DNA from: Halanaerobium sp. MA284_MarDTE_T2
GTDB taxonomy: Bacteria > Bacillota > Halanaerobiia > Halanaerobiales > Halanaerobiaceae
Reading direction: 5' to 3'
Assembly: GCF_003337245.1 (NCBI RefSeq)
Contig: NZ_QPJE01000004.1
Coordinates: forward strand, 92,285 to 156,284
DNA: 64,000 nt
Shown here: positions 54,324-63,379 of the stretch, in pieces
Position numbering within the stretch: the first letter of the stretch is position 1
Layout of the letters: every line of letters begins with the position of its first letter
Translations under genes and position numbers: made by a program
The notes under the pieces: generated by a model
What the model saw: only the letters and a program-made list of their open reading frames with translations
Databases searched by the model: none
Told to the model about the DNA's origin: nothing

Positions 54324-55189
54324 TGGAAAGCAAATTAATTAAGAGAAAATTAACTGAAAAAGTTATTTTTAATATACTCGGTTTATTTTTGTGGATATCT
54401 ATTGCTATTCTGGGAATAATAATCTTTTTTATTTTCAAAAGAGGAATCGGTGTTATAAGCTGGGAATTTATAACTTCAATGCCCGCAAATGGAATGACAG
54501 AAGGTGGTATATTTCCGGCAATTCTTGGTTCTTTTTATCTTGTATCAGGATCGATTTTATTTGCTACACCTTTAGGAGTTTTTGCTGCTATTTATATGAC
54601 AGAATATGCAAAAAAGGGAAGATTGATTCGACTTATTCGCATAGGGGTCAATAACCTTGCTGGAGTGCCGTCAGTCGTGTTTGGTCTTTTTGGTCTGGCT
54701 GTTTTTGTAAAATATTTAAATTTTGGGGTTTCTATTTTATCTGGTGCTTTAACACTGGCCATTGTAATTCTACCAACAATTATTAGAGCTTCAGAAGAAG
54801 CTTTAATATCAGTGCCAGATGAATACCGGGAATCATCTCTTGCACTGGGAGCAACAAAATGGCAGACAATTAAAAATGTTGTTTTACCTGCTGCAATTCC
54901 AGGTATTTTAACTGGTTGTATTCTGGGGGTTGGTCGTGTGGCTGGAGAGACAGCACCAATAATTTTTACAGCAGCTACTTTTTTCTCAATGAAACTGCCT
55001 AATTCTGTTTTTTCGGAGGTTATGGCACTGCCTTATCATATATATGCACTTGTGACAACAGGAACTTTTCCAGCAAAACAGGTTCCATTTGCATATGGTA
55101 CAGCAGTTGTCTTATTAGTGCTGGTATTATTAATTAATCTTGCAGCTATAATATTGAGAATAAGATACAGCAAAAAATTTAGTAATTAA
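54323..55189 (+). CDS. pstA: Phosphate ABC transporter permease PstA
   Basis: Second permease of the phosphate importer, 288 residues. GGIFPAILGSFYLVSGSIL, YMTEYAK, NLAGVPSVVFGLFG and YRESSLALGATKWQTIKNVV are family-typical, with GRVAGETAPIIFTAA near the end. It begins in a one-base overlap with pstC and is followed by pstB 19 bases later. Confidence 0.95.
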   Translation: MESKLIKRKLTEKVIFNILGLFLWISIAILGIIIFFIFKRGIGVISWEFITSMPANGMTEGGIFPAILGSFYLVSGSILFATPLGVFAAIYMTEYAKKGRLIRLIRIGVNNLAGVPSVVFGLFGLAVFVKYLNFGVSILSGALTLAIVILPTIIRASEEALISVPDEYRESSLALGATKWQTIKNVVLPAAIPGILTGCILGVGRVAGETAPIIFTAATFFSMKLPNSVFSEVMALPYHIYALVTTGTFPAKQVPFAYGTAVVLLVLVLLINLAAIILRIRYSKKFSN

Positions 55190-55208
55190 TCTGAAGGGAG
55201 GATTTTAA

Positions 55209-55967
55209 GTGGGTAAAAATAAAATGGAAGTTAAAAATTTAGACTTTTATTATGATGATTTTAAAGCTTTAAAAAATATAAATATGCCTTTAGAAGAAAA
55301 TAAGGTTACTGCATTAATTGGTCCTTCAGGATGTGGCAAATCCACTTTTTTAAGAACTTTAAATAGAATGAATGATTTAATAGATAAAACAAAAGTTGAA
55401 GGTGAGGTTCTTTTGGATGGAAAAAATATTTATTCCAGTGAGGTTGATGTAGTAGAATTAAGAAAAAAAGTTGGTATGGTGTTTCAGCAGCCAAATCCTT
55501 TTCCAAAATCTATTTATGATAATGTTGCCTATGGGCCAAGAATCCACGGTATAAAAGACAATGCAAAACTTGATGAAATAGTAGAAAAAAGTTTACGAGG
55601 TGCTGCTCTTTTTGATGAAGTAAAAAATCGACTAAATGATTCAGCTCTTGGTCTTTCTGGAGGACAGCAGCAGCGCCTATGTATAGCCAGAGCTTTAGCT
55701 GTGACCCCCGAAGTTTTACTGATGGATGAGCCAGCATCAGCTTTAGATCCAGTTGCTACTGCAAAAATAGAGGATTTAATAGCAGAATTGAAGAATAATT
55801 ATACTATAGTAATTGTTACACACAATATGCAGCAGGCTGCCCGTGTATCTGAGTTAACTGGTTTTTTCCTTATGGGTGATTTAGTAGAATTTGATAAGAC
55901 AGATAAAATATTTGAGAATCCAGCCGACCAGAGAACTGAAGATTATATAACCGGACGGTTTGGATAA
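55209..55967 (+). CDS. pstB: Phosphate ABC transporter ATP-binding protein PstB
   Basis: ATPase of the phosphate importer, 252 residues, starting with GTG after GGAGGAT. Walker [10 protein letters not shown], the [10 protein letters not shown] motif typical of PstB, signature LSGGQQQR and Walker [13 protein letters not shown] are present. phoU follows 22 bases later. Confidence 0.97.
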   Translation: MGKNKMEVKNLDFYYDDFKALKNINMPLEENKVTALIGPSGCGKSTFLRTLNRMNDLIDKTKVEGEVLLDGKNIYSSEVDVVELRKKVGMVFQQPNPFPKSIYDNVAYGPRIHGIKDNAKLDEIVEKSLRGAALFDEVKNRLNDSALGLSGGQQQRLCIARALAVTPEVLLMDEPASALDPVATAKIEDLIAELKNNYTIVIVTHNMQQAARVSELTGFFLMGDLVEFDKTDKIFENPADQRTEDYITGRFG

Positions 55968-55989
55968 TATAAAAATAGGAGGTTAAGAT

Positions 55990-56640
55990 ATGAATGCCAG
56001 CAGAAGAAATTTTCATGAAGAATTAAATTCTCTGCAGAACGATATGTTAAAAATGGGAAGTTTTGTTGAAGAATCAATTCGCAGAAGTATAGAAGCTTTA
56101 AAGAATGGAGATTTAGAATTGGCAAATCAGATTTGCAGAGATGACGATATAATAGATGATTATGAAGTTAATCTGGAAGAGAAATGCACCAGATTGATAG
56201 CACTACAGCAGCCAGTTGCTATTGACCTCAGAAAAATAATAGTCATATCCAAACTTGCTACAGATCTGGAGAGAATTGGTGATCATACCTGTAATATAGC
56301 AGAAATGGTTATAAATATTGGTGAGAATAATTTAATTAAGCCTTTAATAGATATACCTAAAATGACTGATTTAGTAACCAAAAGATTAAGAAAAAGTCTT
56401 GAAGCTTTTGTAGATATGGATATAGAAAAAGCAAAAAAAGTTGTAGAAGGAGATGAGGAAATTGATATTTTAGACCAGCAGATAATTAGTGAACTAATAA
56501 CAATAATGATTGATGATCCAACAACTATAGAACAGGCAACATCACTGATGTTTGTAAGTAGATTTTTAGAAAGAATAGGAGACCATTCAACAAATATATC
56601 TGAAAGAACAATATATATGAAAACAGGCCAGCGGTTATAA
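55990..56640 (+). CDS. phoU: Phosphate signalling protein PhoU
   Basis: A 216-residue helical protein with two PhoU repeats (about 10-95 and 115-205). Each has the metal-binding E/DxxxD-type pattern (TDLERIGDHTCNIAEM and FLERIGDHSTNISER). It links PstSCAB transport activity to PhoR and helps silence the regulon in high phosphate. TAGGAGG precedes the ATG. The stop codon lies inside the operon terminator. Confidence 0.95.
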   Translation: MNASRRNFHEELNSLQNDMLKMGSFVEESIRRSIEALKNGDLELANQICRDDDIIDDYEVNLEEKCTRLIALQQPVAIDLRKIIVISKLATDLERIGDHTCNIAEMVINIGENNLIKPLIDIPKMTDLVTKRLRKSLEAFVDMDIEKAKKVVEGDEEIDILDQQIISELITIMIDDPTTIEQATSLMFVSRFLERIGDHSTNISERTIYMKTGQRL

Positions 56641-56655
56641 ACTGCTGGTTTTTTT
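56627..56655 (+). terminator. Terminator of the pst-phoU operon
   Basis: CCAGCGGTT (56628-56636) pairs with AACTGCTGG (56640-56648) with one G-T pair and a 3-base loop, followed by T7. The stem includes the last codons and stop of phoU. Confidence 0.88.
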
Positions 56656-56720
56656 GCATTCTCAAATCTCCTGTGATAGAATATCTTTTTAGAATGAAAG
56701 AGAATTGAGGAGGCAGAAAA

Positions 56721-58448
56721 ATGCTCAAAAAATTTGCAGGTTATTATAAAAAACACTGGAAATTATTTCTGCTGGATATTTTTGGAGCTTTTATTATGTC
56801 CGGGCTGGATCTTGCATTTCCAGTAATTATGAGGACCCTGATAGATAAGCACTTTCCGGATAAAAATATAAATATGATTATACGTATGGTAATTATATTA
56901 TTTATACTTTATCTGCTGCGATATGTTTTTCAATATATAGTTAATTATTGGGGACATGTGGTAGGTATAAGAATGGAGGCTGATATGAGATCAGACCTTT
57001 TTTCCCACCTGCAGAAGCTGTCTTTTAAATTCTATGATAACAATAAAGTTGGTTATCTGATGTCAAGAATTATAAATGACCTCAGCAATATATCCGAATT
57101 AGCCCACCATGGGCCTGAGGATCTTTTTATTTCACTGGTTTTGCTTGTGGGGTCTTTCTTTATTCTGCTAAATATGCACTGGCGGCTGGCCCTGCTGACA
57201 TTTATATTATTACCGTTTATGTTCTTGTTTTCTCTCAAATTGGGAGAAAAGATGTATAATTCTTTTAAAAATATAAAAGAAAAAGTGGCAGAGGTTAATA
57301 GTATTATAGAAGACAGTTTAAGTGGAATTAGAGTGGTAAAATCATTTACAAATGAAGAATACGAATACGAAAAATTTTGCCAGGGGAACCACAGCCACCG
57401 CGAATCGCGAGAATATGCTATGAAAAACATGGCACAATTTCATTCTGGCATGAATTTATTTACAAATTTTATAACATTAATTACTCTTGGCGCTGGAGGG
57501 TATTTTATCTATCAGGGAAATTTAACTACAGGTGAGATGGTTGCTTTTTTATTCTATGTTAATATGTTTATCAATCCAATCAGAAGGCTGGTTAATTTTA
57601 ATGAACAGCTGCAGCGCGGTATGGCGGGTTTTTCTCGCTTTACTGAGATTCTTTCGGTAGAGCCAGAAATTAAAGATCTGCCTGGAGCTGTAGATCTAAA
57701 AAATGTTAAAGGACATATTCAGTATGTTAATGTTACTTTTGGTTATGACAACCACTCTAAAGTATTTAATAATATCAATATAGAGGTAGAGCCAGGTAAA
57801 ACTGTTGCTTTTGTCGGTCCTTCTGGGGCAGGTAAATCAACTTTATGTAAACTTCTGCCCAGATTTTATGAGATTGATTCAGGTGATATTTTGATAGATG
57901 GTATAAATATAAAAAATATAACTTTAAGTTCACTGCGGCGAAATATAGGTATAGTACAGCAGGATGTATTTTTGTTTAATGGAACGGTTAGGGATAATAT
58001 TGCATATGGCAGTTCGGATGCCTGTGATGAAGAAATTGTTGATGCTGCTAAAAAGGCAAATGCACATCAGTTTATTCTTTCCTTACGAGATGGTTATGAT
58101 ACCAATATAGGGGAAAGAGGAGTTAAACTTTCTGGTGGACAGAAACAGAGGATTTCTATTGCCAGATCCTTTTTAAAAAACCCTCCCATATTGATTCTTG
58201 ATGAAGCTACTTCTTCCCTGGACAATAGAAGTGAAAAGATTATTCAGGCTTCACTGGAAAAACTGGCAGAAGGTAGGACCACTTTAGTTATAGCACACCG
58301 CCTGTCTACTGTTATAAATGCTGATGAAATAATTGTGCTGACAGACAAGGGGATTATGGAGCGCGGAAAACACAATGAACTTATAAATAAAGATGGAGTA
58401 TATAAACAGCTATATAATGACCAGTTTTCCACAAAGCTGTCAGGCTGA
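56721..58448 (+). CDS. ABC exporter half-transporter (MsbA/YfiB-like)
   Basis: Homodimer- or heterodimer-forming exporter of 575 residues. Six membrane helices (about 15-310) are followed by an ATPase domain with Walker A GPSGAGKST, LSGGQKQR and LILDEATSSLD. GAGGAGG precedes the ATG. It is a single gene behind the phoU terminator. In a diderm cell an MsbA-like lipid flippase role is possible, but multidrug export is equally likely from sequence alone. Confidence 0.9.
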   Translation: MLKKFAGYYKKHWKLFLLDIFGAFIMSGLDLAFPVIMRTLIDKHFPDKNINMIIRMVIILFILYLLRYVFQYIVNYWGHVVGIRMEADMRSDLFSHLQKLSFKFYDNNKVGYLMSRIINDLSNISELAHHGPEDLFISLVLLVGSFFILLNMHWRLALLTFILLPFMFLFSLKLGEKMYNSFKNIKEKVAEVNSIIEDSLSGIRVVKSFTNEEYEYEKFCQGNHSHRESREYAMKNMAQFHSGMNLFTNFITLITLGAGGYFIYQGNLTTGEMVAFLFYVNMFINPIRRLVNFNEQLQRGMAGFSRFTEILSVEPEIKDLPGAVDLKNVKGHIQYVNVTFGYDNHSKVFNNINIEVEPGKTVAFVGPSGAGKSTLCKLLPRFYEIDSGDILIDGINIKNITLSSLRRNIGIVQQDVFLFNGTVRDNIAYGSSDACDEEIVDAAKKANAHQFILSLRDGYDTNIGERGVKLSGGQKQRISIARSFLKNPPILILDEATSSLDNRSEKIIQASLEKLAEGRTTLVIAHRLSTVINADEIIVLTDKGIMERGKHNELINKDGVYKQLYNDQFSTKLSG

Positions 58449-58520
58449 AATTATCTGATATATATTTTTTCTATCTGCAGCTGCTGCTGGGGGCTTTTTA
58501 TATAGAAAGGGTTGAATTCA

Positions 58521-59081
58521 ATGAAAAAAAGAATTTATAGATCAAGAGATGACAGAATCATAGCAGGGATTTGTGGAGGGCTGGCTGAATATTTTAATAT
58601 TGATGCAACTCTAATTAGACTTGCTTTTATTTTTATCTTTATATTTCAGGGAATCGGATTGATTGCTTATTTAATTTCCTGGTTTATAATTCCTGAAAAG
58701 CCGGAGGAAAAAGAACAAAAAGAGCAGTACTATCTTCCCACACAAGATAATAATATAAAAAATGGTGCAGAAAAAGAAGATGATTTTTATTCTAATTACT
58801 ATCAATCTGATGAACTTGAGAATGATAAGTATCAGGCTGACAAACAGTTTAATAAGGACCATCAAATTGAAGACCACAGAAGTTATGATTCTAAATTTGA
58901 AAATAATAATGTGTCAAATGAGAGAAATAAAACACTGGGGTTAATTTTAATAATTATTGGGGCTATATTTTTAGTTAATATTTGGATTCCGGAATTTTAC
59001 TGGCAGAAATATTGGCCTGTTTTTTTGATTGCTGCTGGATTATTAATTTTGTTTAGAGGAGTAAAAAATAATGACAGCTGA
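58521..59081 (+). CDS. PspC domain protein
   Basis: A 186-residue membrane protein. The PspC domain occupies residues 1-60 (KRIYRSRDDRIIAGICGGLAEYF-type, with the SRDDRIIAGICGGLAEYF segment and one membrane helix). A charged linker (about 65-135) is followed by two more membrane segments resembling the DUF5668/LiaF N-terminal region (LGLILIIIGAIFLVNIWIP). Such proteins take part in membrane-stress responses. The next gene overlaps its end by 11 bases. Confidence 0.85.
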   Translation: MKKRIYRSRDDRIIAGICGGLAEYFNIDATLIRLAFIFIFIFQGIGLIAYLISWFIIPEKPEEKEQKEQYYLPTQDNNIKNGAEKEDDFYSNYYQSDELENDKYQADKQFNKDHQIEDHRSYDSKFENNNVSNERNKTLGLILIIIGAIFLVNIWIPEFYWQKYWPVFLIAAGLLILFRGVKNNDS

Positions 59082-59376
59082 CAGCAAAAAAAGATTATTA
59101 ATAGGTATAATACTCATTGCATTTGGTGTTATTTTTTTAGGTGAAAGTATGGGTAAATACAGTTTTGATTTTATCTGGTTTATAGGAAATTTTTGGCCTG
59201 TACTGCTGATTATCGCTGGCATGCATATGATACTGTTAAATTCTAAGCTGTGGTGGATTATTCCAGCACTGCTGATTATTTTTACAATTTATTTTATATA
59301 TTTTCTTTCTCAGCACGGGGGCAGTGTCGGCTTACCATACAGGTTTTTTCGCTACTATCAGTTCAAGTTTAGATAA
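59071..59376 (+). CDS. Small membrane protein resembling the LiaF/DUF5668 membrane region
   Basis: A 101-residue hydrophobic protein with about four membrane helices. LIGIILIAFGVIFLGESMG and FWPVLLIIAGMHMIL repeat the pattern found at the C terminus of the preceding PspC protein, so the two are probably related by duplication and partners in membrane-stress sensing. It overlaps the PspC gene by 11 bases. It ends 32 bases before the convergent bioY. Confidence 0.65.
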   Translation: MTADSKKRLLIGIILIAFGVIFLGESMGKYSFDFIWFIGNFWPVLLIIAGMHMILLNSKLWWIIPALLIIFTIYFIYFLSQHGGSVGLPYRFFRYYQFKFR

Positions 59377-59408
59377 TTATTATAAATACTTTTTATATTA
59401 AATACTTT

Positions 59409-59918
59409 TCATTTGAGGCGTCTGCTTATTACAGGGCCAGCAGTAATTAAAACTGTGATTTTGAGTATATCTCCTGGCAGAAACGGCAGAATAGTTAAAT
59501 TTACTGCAGATAGTATATCTGTTCCGGTTAAGAAGATAAAATAACTGCAGCCGATTAAGTATGTTATAACAGCAGCTCCAAGATAAATAAAAAAATCCTT
59601 AATTTTGTTATCAGTATAATAACCTGCAGTCCAGGCAGCGGCAGGGAAGGCAAGCAGAAAACCACCGGTAGGCCCAAGAAGTATCCCTATACCTCCTGTC
59701 CCGGCTGCAAATACCGGCAGACCTGCTATACCTATCAGCAGATATATTATCTGACTTAGAGCACCATGTTTTTTGCCGAGAATTCTGCCCGAAAAAAGAA
59801 CAAAAAATGTCTGTAAAGTTATAGGAACAGGTGAAAAGGGAAGTGGTACAATTATATATGCCCCTACTATTGTTAATGCAGCCATAATACCTGTTTTAAC
59901 TATTTTTTTTGTGTTCAT
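59409..59918 (-). CDS. bioY: Biotin transporter BioY (ECF S component)
   Basis: Inner-membrane biotin-binding component of 169 residues and about six helices. The family motifs PLPFSPVPITLQTFFVLFSG, the YLLIGIAGLPVFA stretch and GPTGGFLLAFP are clear. GGAGG precedes the ATG on the minus strand. No EcfA/T genes are adjacent, so it must share the general ECF module or act alone. No BirA-type operator was recognised. Confidence 0.94.
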   Translation of the reverse strand: MNTKKIVKTGIMAALTIVGAYIIVPLPFSPVPITLQTFFVLFSGRILGKKHGALSQIIYLLIGIAGLPVFAAGTGGIGILLGPTGGFLLAFPAAAWTAGYYTDNKIKDFFIYLGAAVITYLIGCSYFIFLTGTDILSAVNLTILPFLPGDILKITVLITAGPVISRRLK

Positions 59919-60214
59919 AAAAAACCTCCATGTTCCTGATTTATATTGAATAAATCATCAATTAAACTGACAACCATTTTATCATCAAACAGCAGGAATT
60001 TAAAGGCGATTAATGAATAAGTATATATAATCAATTAACTTTTATAGATGTAAAGCAGATTGGCTATATATTTACTGCTATAATCATGCAGCACCACCCC
60101 TAAAAGTATTGGACAGGCACCAATCAAGCATTTTATAATAATTATAGGGGTAAAAACAAATGGAAATTGAATAATTGAATATATGATTTAATTAAAATGG
60201 AGGAAATTATACAT

Positions 60215-61075
60215 ATGAATGAAATAGTTTTAAATGCTTATGCAAAAATTAATCTTGCATTAGATATTAAAGGAATATATGAAGATGGATATCACAGAGT
60301 GGAAATGATTATGCAGAGTATTGCTTTACATGACAGAGTAAAAGTAAGAAAGAAAAGTTCTGATATTATTGTTAACTGTTCAGATCCCTGTATTCCATTT
60401 GGAAAAGAAAATTTAGCTTTCCAGGCAGCTGAAATGTTTTTTTCGGAAAAAGAAATATCAAAAGGAGCAGAAATATATATACAGAAAAACATACCGGTTG
60501 CAGCTGGGCTGGCTGGAGGAAGTGCAGATGCTGCAGCAGTACTGAAGGGTTTATATAAACTTTATGATCTAAAAGAAGATTATATAGAAATGAGAAAGAT
60601 TCTTTCTTCAATCGGTATGGATGTACCGTTCTGCCTAAAAGGGGGGACTGTTTTTGCCTCTGGAAAGGGAGATGAACTGGAATTTCTTCCTTCTATTAAA
60701 GAATATCCGCTCTTGCTTGTTACCCCTTCTGTACAGCTGAGTACAGCAGAAGTTTATGAGCTTTATGACCAGCTTCTCCCTGATGTAAAGATTGATATGG
60801 ACAGTATATTAAAGAATTTAAAAGAAGATAAGGAAATTAACTGGTCACTTGACTGGAAAAATGTACTGGAAGAGCCGGCCAAAAAGTTAACTCAAGAAAT
60901 TAAACAGGTGGAAAAGATAATAAAAAATACCGATAATCTTCTGTATATGATGTCAGGCAGTGGTCCCAGTGTGTTTGCTTTATATGACTCTAAAGAAAAA
61001 GCAGATAAAGCTGCATCAAACTGGCCGCGCAAAGGTGATTTTGTTATTTCAACCACAACTATGGGGCGGTATTAA
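60215..61075 (+). CDS. ispE: 4-diphosphocytidyl-2-C-methyl-D-erythritol kinase IspE
   Basis: GHMP kinase of the MEP isoprenoid pathway, 286 residues. The N-terminal AYAKINLALDI and the ATP-binding PVAAGLAGGSADAAAVL motif are intact, as is the C-terminal MSGSGPSVFAL. The ATG at 60215 follows GGAGGA; an upstream in-frame ATG (60197) lies too close to that site. In many Firmicutes ispE follows rsmA and veg; here it is about 13 kb away, so the cluster has been split. Confidence 0.94.
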   Translation: MNEIVLNAYAKINLALDIKGIYEDGYHRVEMIMQSIALHDRVKVRKKSSDIIVNCSDPCIPFGKENLAFQAAEMFFSEKEISKGAEIYIQKNIPVAAGLAGGSADAAAVLKGLYKLYDLKEDYIEMRKILSSIGMDVPFCLKGGTVFASGKGDELEFLPSIKEYPLLLVTPSVQLSTAEVYELYDQLLPDVKIDMDSILKNLKEDKEINWSLDWKNVLEEPAKKLTQEIKQVEKIIKNTDNLLYMMSGSGPSVFALYDSKEKADKAASNWPRKGDFVISTTTMGRY

Positions 61076-61219
61076 GAACTGCGGATTTTTTCGTATTTGC
61101 TGATATTTTTCTACTGCTAAATCGACTTTTAGTGAGGAGATAAAAAACTCAAATCATTAATTAAACTTCTGTAAGTAAATAAAGAAGAAAATAAAATTGC
61201 AGAAAAACCTAACATGGAG

Positions 61220-61249
61220 TTGACATAACTTCTATTTTTATGTTATAAT
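61220..61249 (+). promoter_or_regulatory. Promoter with an inverted repeat in the spacer, upstream of the MerR-type gene
   Basis: TTGACA (61220-61225) and TATAAT (61244-61249), spacing 18, with an extended -10 TG. ATAAC (61225-61229) and GTTAT (61242-61246) form an inverted repeat inside the promoter, where a MerR-family regulator such as the downstream product could bind. It does not fit the GlnR/TnrA consensus well. Confidence 0.65.
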
Positions 61250-61287
61250 CTCTCTATAAATTACTGATGTTGAGGAGTGAAAATGAG

Positions 61288-61692
61288 ATGGATAATGAAA
61301 AAACAATTACTATGAAAGAGGCAAAAGAAAGAACAGGTCTCAGTTCACGGCAAATTCGATATTATGATGAGCAGAATCTAATTTTTCCAGGAAGAACAAA
61401 AGGCAATCAGAGAATTTTTTCGGAAAATGATATTCAGAGAATGCTTAAAATTAAAGAATTTATTTCAGCCGGATATAATATTGAACGTATTAGAGAAAAA
61501 CTCAATCCACCATCTTTTGAAGAATTGATTCCAGATGATCTTGATATTGATACAGCTGATTTAAAAAATCGCTTTAATGAAGATAAGCTTGATTCCCTCT
61601 TTCCTGTTTCAAATCGTTCAGCCCTGATCAAAAAACTTTCCATCAGTAAAAACCAAAATAAGTCCCATGGGGAGGAAAAAGAAAATGTCTGA
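61288..61692 (+). CDS. MerR family regulator adjoining glnA (GlnR-like)
   Basis: A 134-residue regulator. The winged helix (about 8-75) contains MKEAKERTGLSSRQIRYYDEQ and GNQRIFSENDIQRM, typical of GlnR/TnrA-type MerR proteins. The ATG at 61288 follows GAGGAGTG. It overlaps glnA by 8 bases, so a role as the nitrogen repressor of glnA is likely. The C-terminal tail is longer and more charged than a simple GlnR autoinhibitory tail; identity as GlnR is inferred from position. Confidence 0.85.
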   Translation: MDNEKTITMKEAKERTGLSSRQIRYYDEQNLIFPGRTKGNQRIFSENDIQRMLKIKEFISAGYNIERIREKLNPPSFEELIPDDLDIDTADLKNRFNEDKLDSLFPVSNRSALIKKLSISKNQNKSHGEEKENV

Positions 61693-63016
61693 ATTAACAC
61701 GAGAGAAAATTTTGCAGCTGGCAGAAAAAGAGGGTGTGGAATTTATTAGGCTTCAGTTTGTTGATGTTTTAGGTATTATTAAGAATGTTGCGATTACGAT
61801 TGAACAGCTTCCAGAAGCTCTTGAAGGAAACATTATGTTTGATGGTTCTTCAATAGAGGGTTTTACCAGAATTAATGAATCTGATATGTATTTAAAACCG
61901 GATTATGATACTTTTGCTATTTTTCCGTGGAGGACAAATGGAGGTACAACCGCCAGAATGATGTGTGATATCCACACTCCAGATGGTGAGCCTTTTATAG
62001 GTTGTCCGCGAAGCACCCTTAAGAAAGTTATAGCTGAAGCAGAGGAGATGGGCTTTGAAATGTTTTCTGGTCCTGAACCAGAATTCTTTTTGTTTGAAAA
62101 AGACGAGAAGGGGAATGCCACTACTCGTACCCATGATAAAGGTGGATATTTTGATTTATCTCCTGTGGATATGGGTGGTAATGCCAGAAGAGATACTGTA
62201 CTTGCTTTAAAAAAGATGGGATTTGAAGTAGAAGCAGCCCATCACGAAGTTGCTCCAGGCCAGCATGAAATTGATTTTAAATATGCTCCTGCCCTTCGCA
62301 CAGCAGACAATATTACTACATTTAAATTTGTCACTAAAATAATTGCCCTTCAGCACGGATTACACGCAACATTTATGCCTAAACCTATCTATGGTGAAAG
62401 TGGATCAGGAATGCATGTACATCAATCCTTATATAAAAATGGGGAAAATGCTTTTTATGATCCTGAAGATGAGCTGCAGTTAAGTGAAGAAGCCTACTAT
62501 TACATTGGAGGTCTTCTCAAACATGCTAAAGCCACTAGTGCAATCTTAAATCCTACCATTAACTCATATAAAAGGCTTGTTCCAGGTTATGAAGCTCCTG
62601 TTTATATTTCATGGTCAACACAAAATAGAAGTGCACTTGTTCGGATACCTTCTGCTAGACAAAACAGTACAAGGTTAGAGTTGAGAAATCCTGATCCTAC
62701 TGCTAATCCGTATCTGGCACTTGCAGTTATGTTAAAGTCGGGTTTGGATGGAATAAAAAATAAAATAAATCCCGGAACTCAGACAACAGATAATATTTAT
62801 GAAATGGAAGCACAGGAAAGGAAAGAAAGGGGTATAAGCAGTCTTCCAGGCAGTATTATAGAAGCGGTTAATTATTTAAAAGAAGATGAATTAATAAAAG
62901 ATACTTTAGGTGAACACATTTTTAAACATTTTGTAGAAGCCAAAAAAATAGAGTGGTTGGTATATAAAAAACAGGTTCACAGCTGGGAAATTGAACAGTA
63001 TCTAACAACTTATTAA
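61685..63016 (+). CDS. glnA: Glutamine synthetase type I
   Basis: Makes glutamine from glutamate and ammonia with ATP. 443 residues, the length of GSI-alpha enzymes, which are feedback-inhibited and not adenylylated. FDGSSIEGF, the PEPEFFLF metal site, GSGMHVHQSL and the NRSALVRIP block are intact. GGGGAGG precedes the ATG at 61685, inside the end of the MerR gene. The longer 61667 start lacks support. Confidence 0.97.
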   Translation: MSELTREKILQLAEKEGVEFIRLQFVDVLGIIKNVAITIEQLPEALEGNIMFDGSSIEGFTRINESDMYLKPDYDTFAIFPWRTNGGTTARMMCDIHTPDGEPFIGCPRSTLKKVIAEAEEMGFEMFSGPEPEFFLFEKDEKGNATTRTHDKGGYFDLSPVDMGGNARRDTVLALKKMGFEVEAAHHEVAPGQHEIDFKYAPALRTADNITTFKFVTKIIALQHGLHATFMPKPIYGESGSGMHVHQSLYKNGENAFYDPEDELQLSEEAYYYIGGLLKHAKATSAILNPTINSYKRLVPGYEAPVYISWSTQNRSALVRIPSARQNSTRLELRNPDPTANPYLALAVMLKSGLDGIKNKINPGTQTTDNIYEMEAQERKERGISSLPGSIIEAVNYLKEDELIKDTLGEHIFKHFVEAKKIEWLVYKKQVHSWEIEQYLTTY

Positions 63017-63063
63017 TTTAATTTACTAGCTCAAAAACTTTTCAGCCGTCAATCTCAATTATT

Positions 63064-63300
63064 AAGGAGTTTCCCCAAAATTTATTTTCAAGCTGCAAAA
63101 AGGGGGCTTTAGTCATCAACGAAATTTTTAGATTTATCTAAAACTCAATTCGGGTGTGAAATAGGGCACACTAATCAATGAGTCCTCCTGACTCATGATT
63201 AGCTCACTCCATCCTGCAGTTCAACCCTATTTCTTCCTTCATTTCGTTAAGATTCATTGACTAAAAATTTCAATATTCCTGCATCTCCCCTTTTTGCAGC
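63064..63300. repeat. Large nested palindromic repeat region after glnA
   Basis: This non-coding stretch holds several nested inverted repeats: GCTGCAAAAAGGGG (63092-63105) / CCCCTTTTTGCAGC (63287-63300); TTTAGTCA (63108-63115) / TGACTAAA (63258-63265); AACGAAAT (63118-63125) / ATTTCGTT (63241-63248); GAAATAGGG (63158-63166) / CCCTATTTC (63225-63233); and a 13-bp stem with one bulge, 63171-63184 with 63190-63202. Its left part, read on the minus strand, is homologous to the repeat at 39825-39902. No gene or T-run tail is present, which fits a MITE-like or cruciform element. Confidence 0.75.
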
Positions 63301-63350
63301 AGTATATAAAAAATGGGGAAAGTCTATCAATTATTAAGTTTTAAAAGGCT

Positions 63351-63370
63351 AGTTTTTATGAGTTTTTATG
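63351..63370 (+). repeat. 10-bp tandem duplication before the insertion element
   Basis: AGTTTTTATG is present twice in direct contact, between the palindromic region and the first subterminal hairpin of the tnpB element. Confidence 0.8.
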
Positions 63371-63379
63371 TATAAAAAA

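Noticed and set aside
63092..63300. CRISPR array or tRNA cluster in the palindromic region
   Set aside because: The repeats are inverted and nested, not regularly spaced direct repeats, and no cloverleaf or TTCGA-type arm is present.
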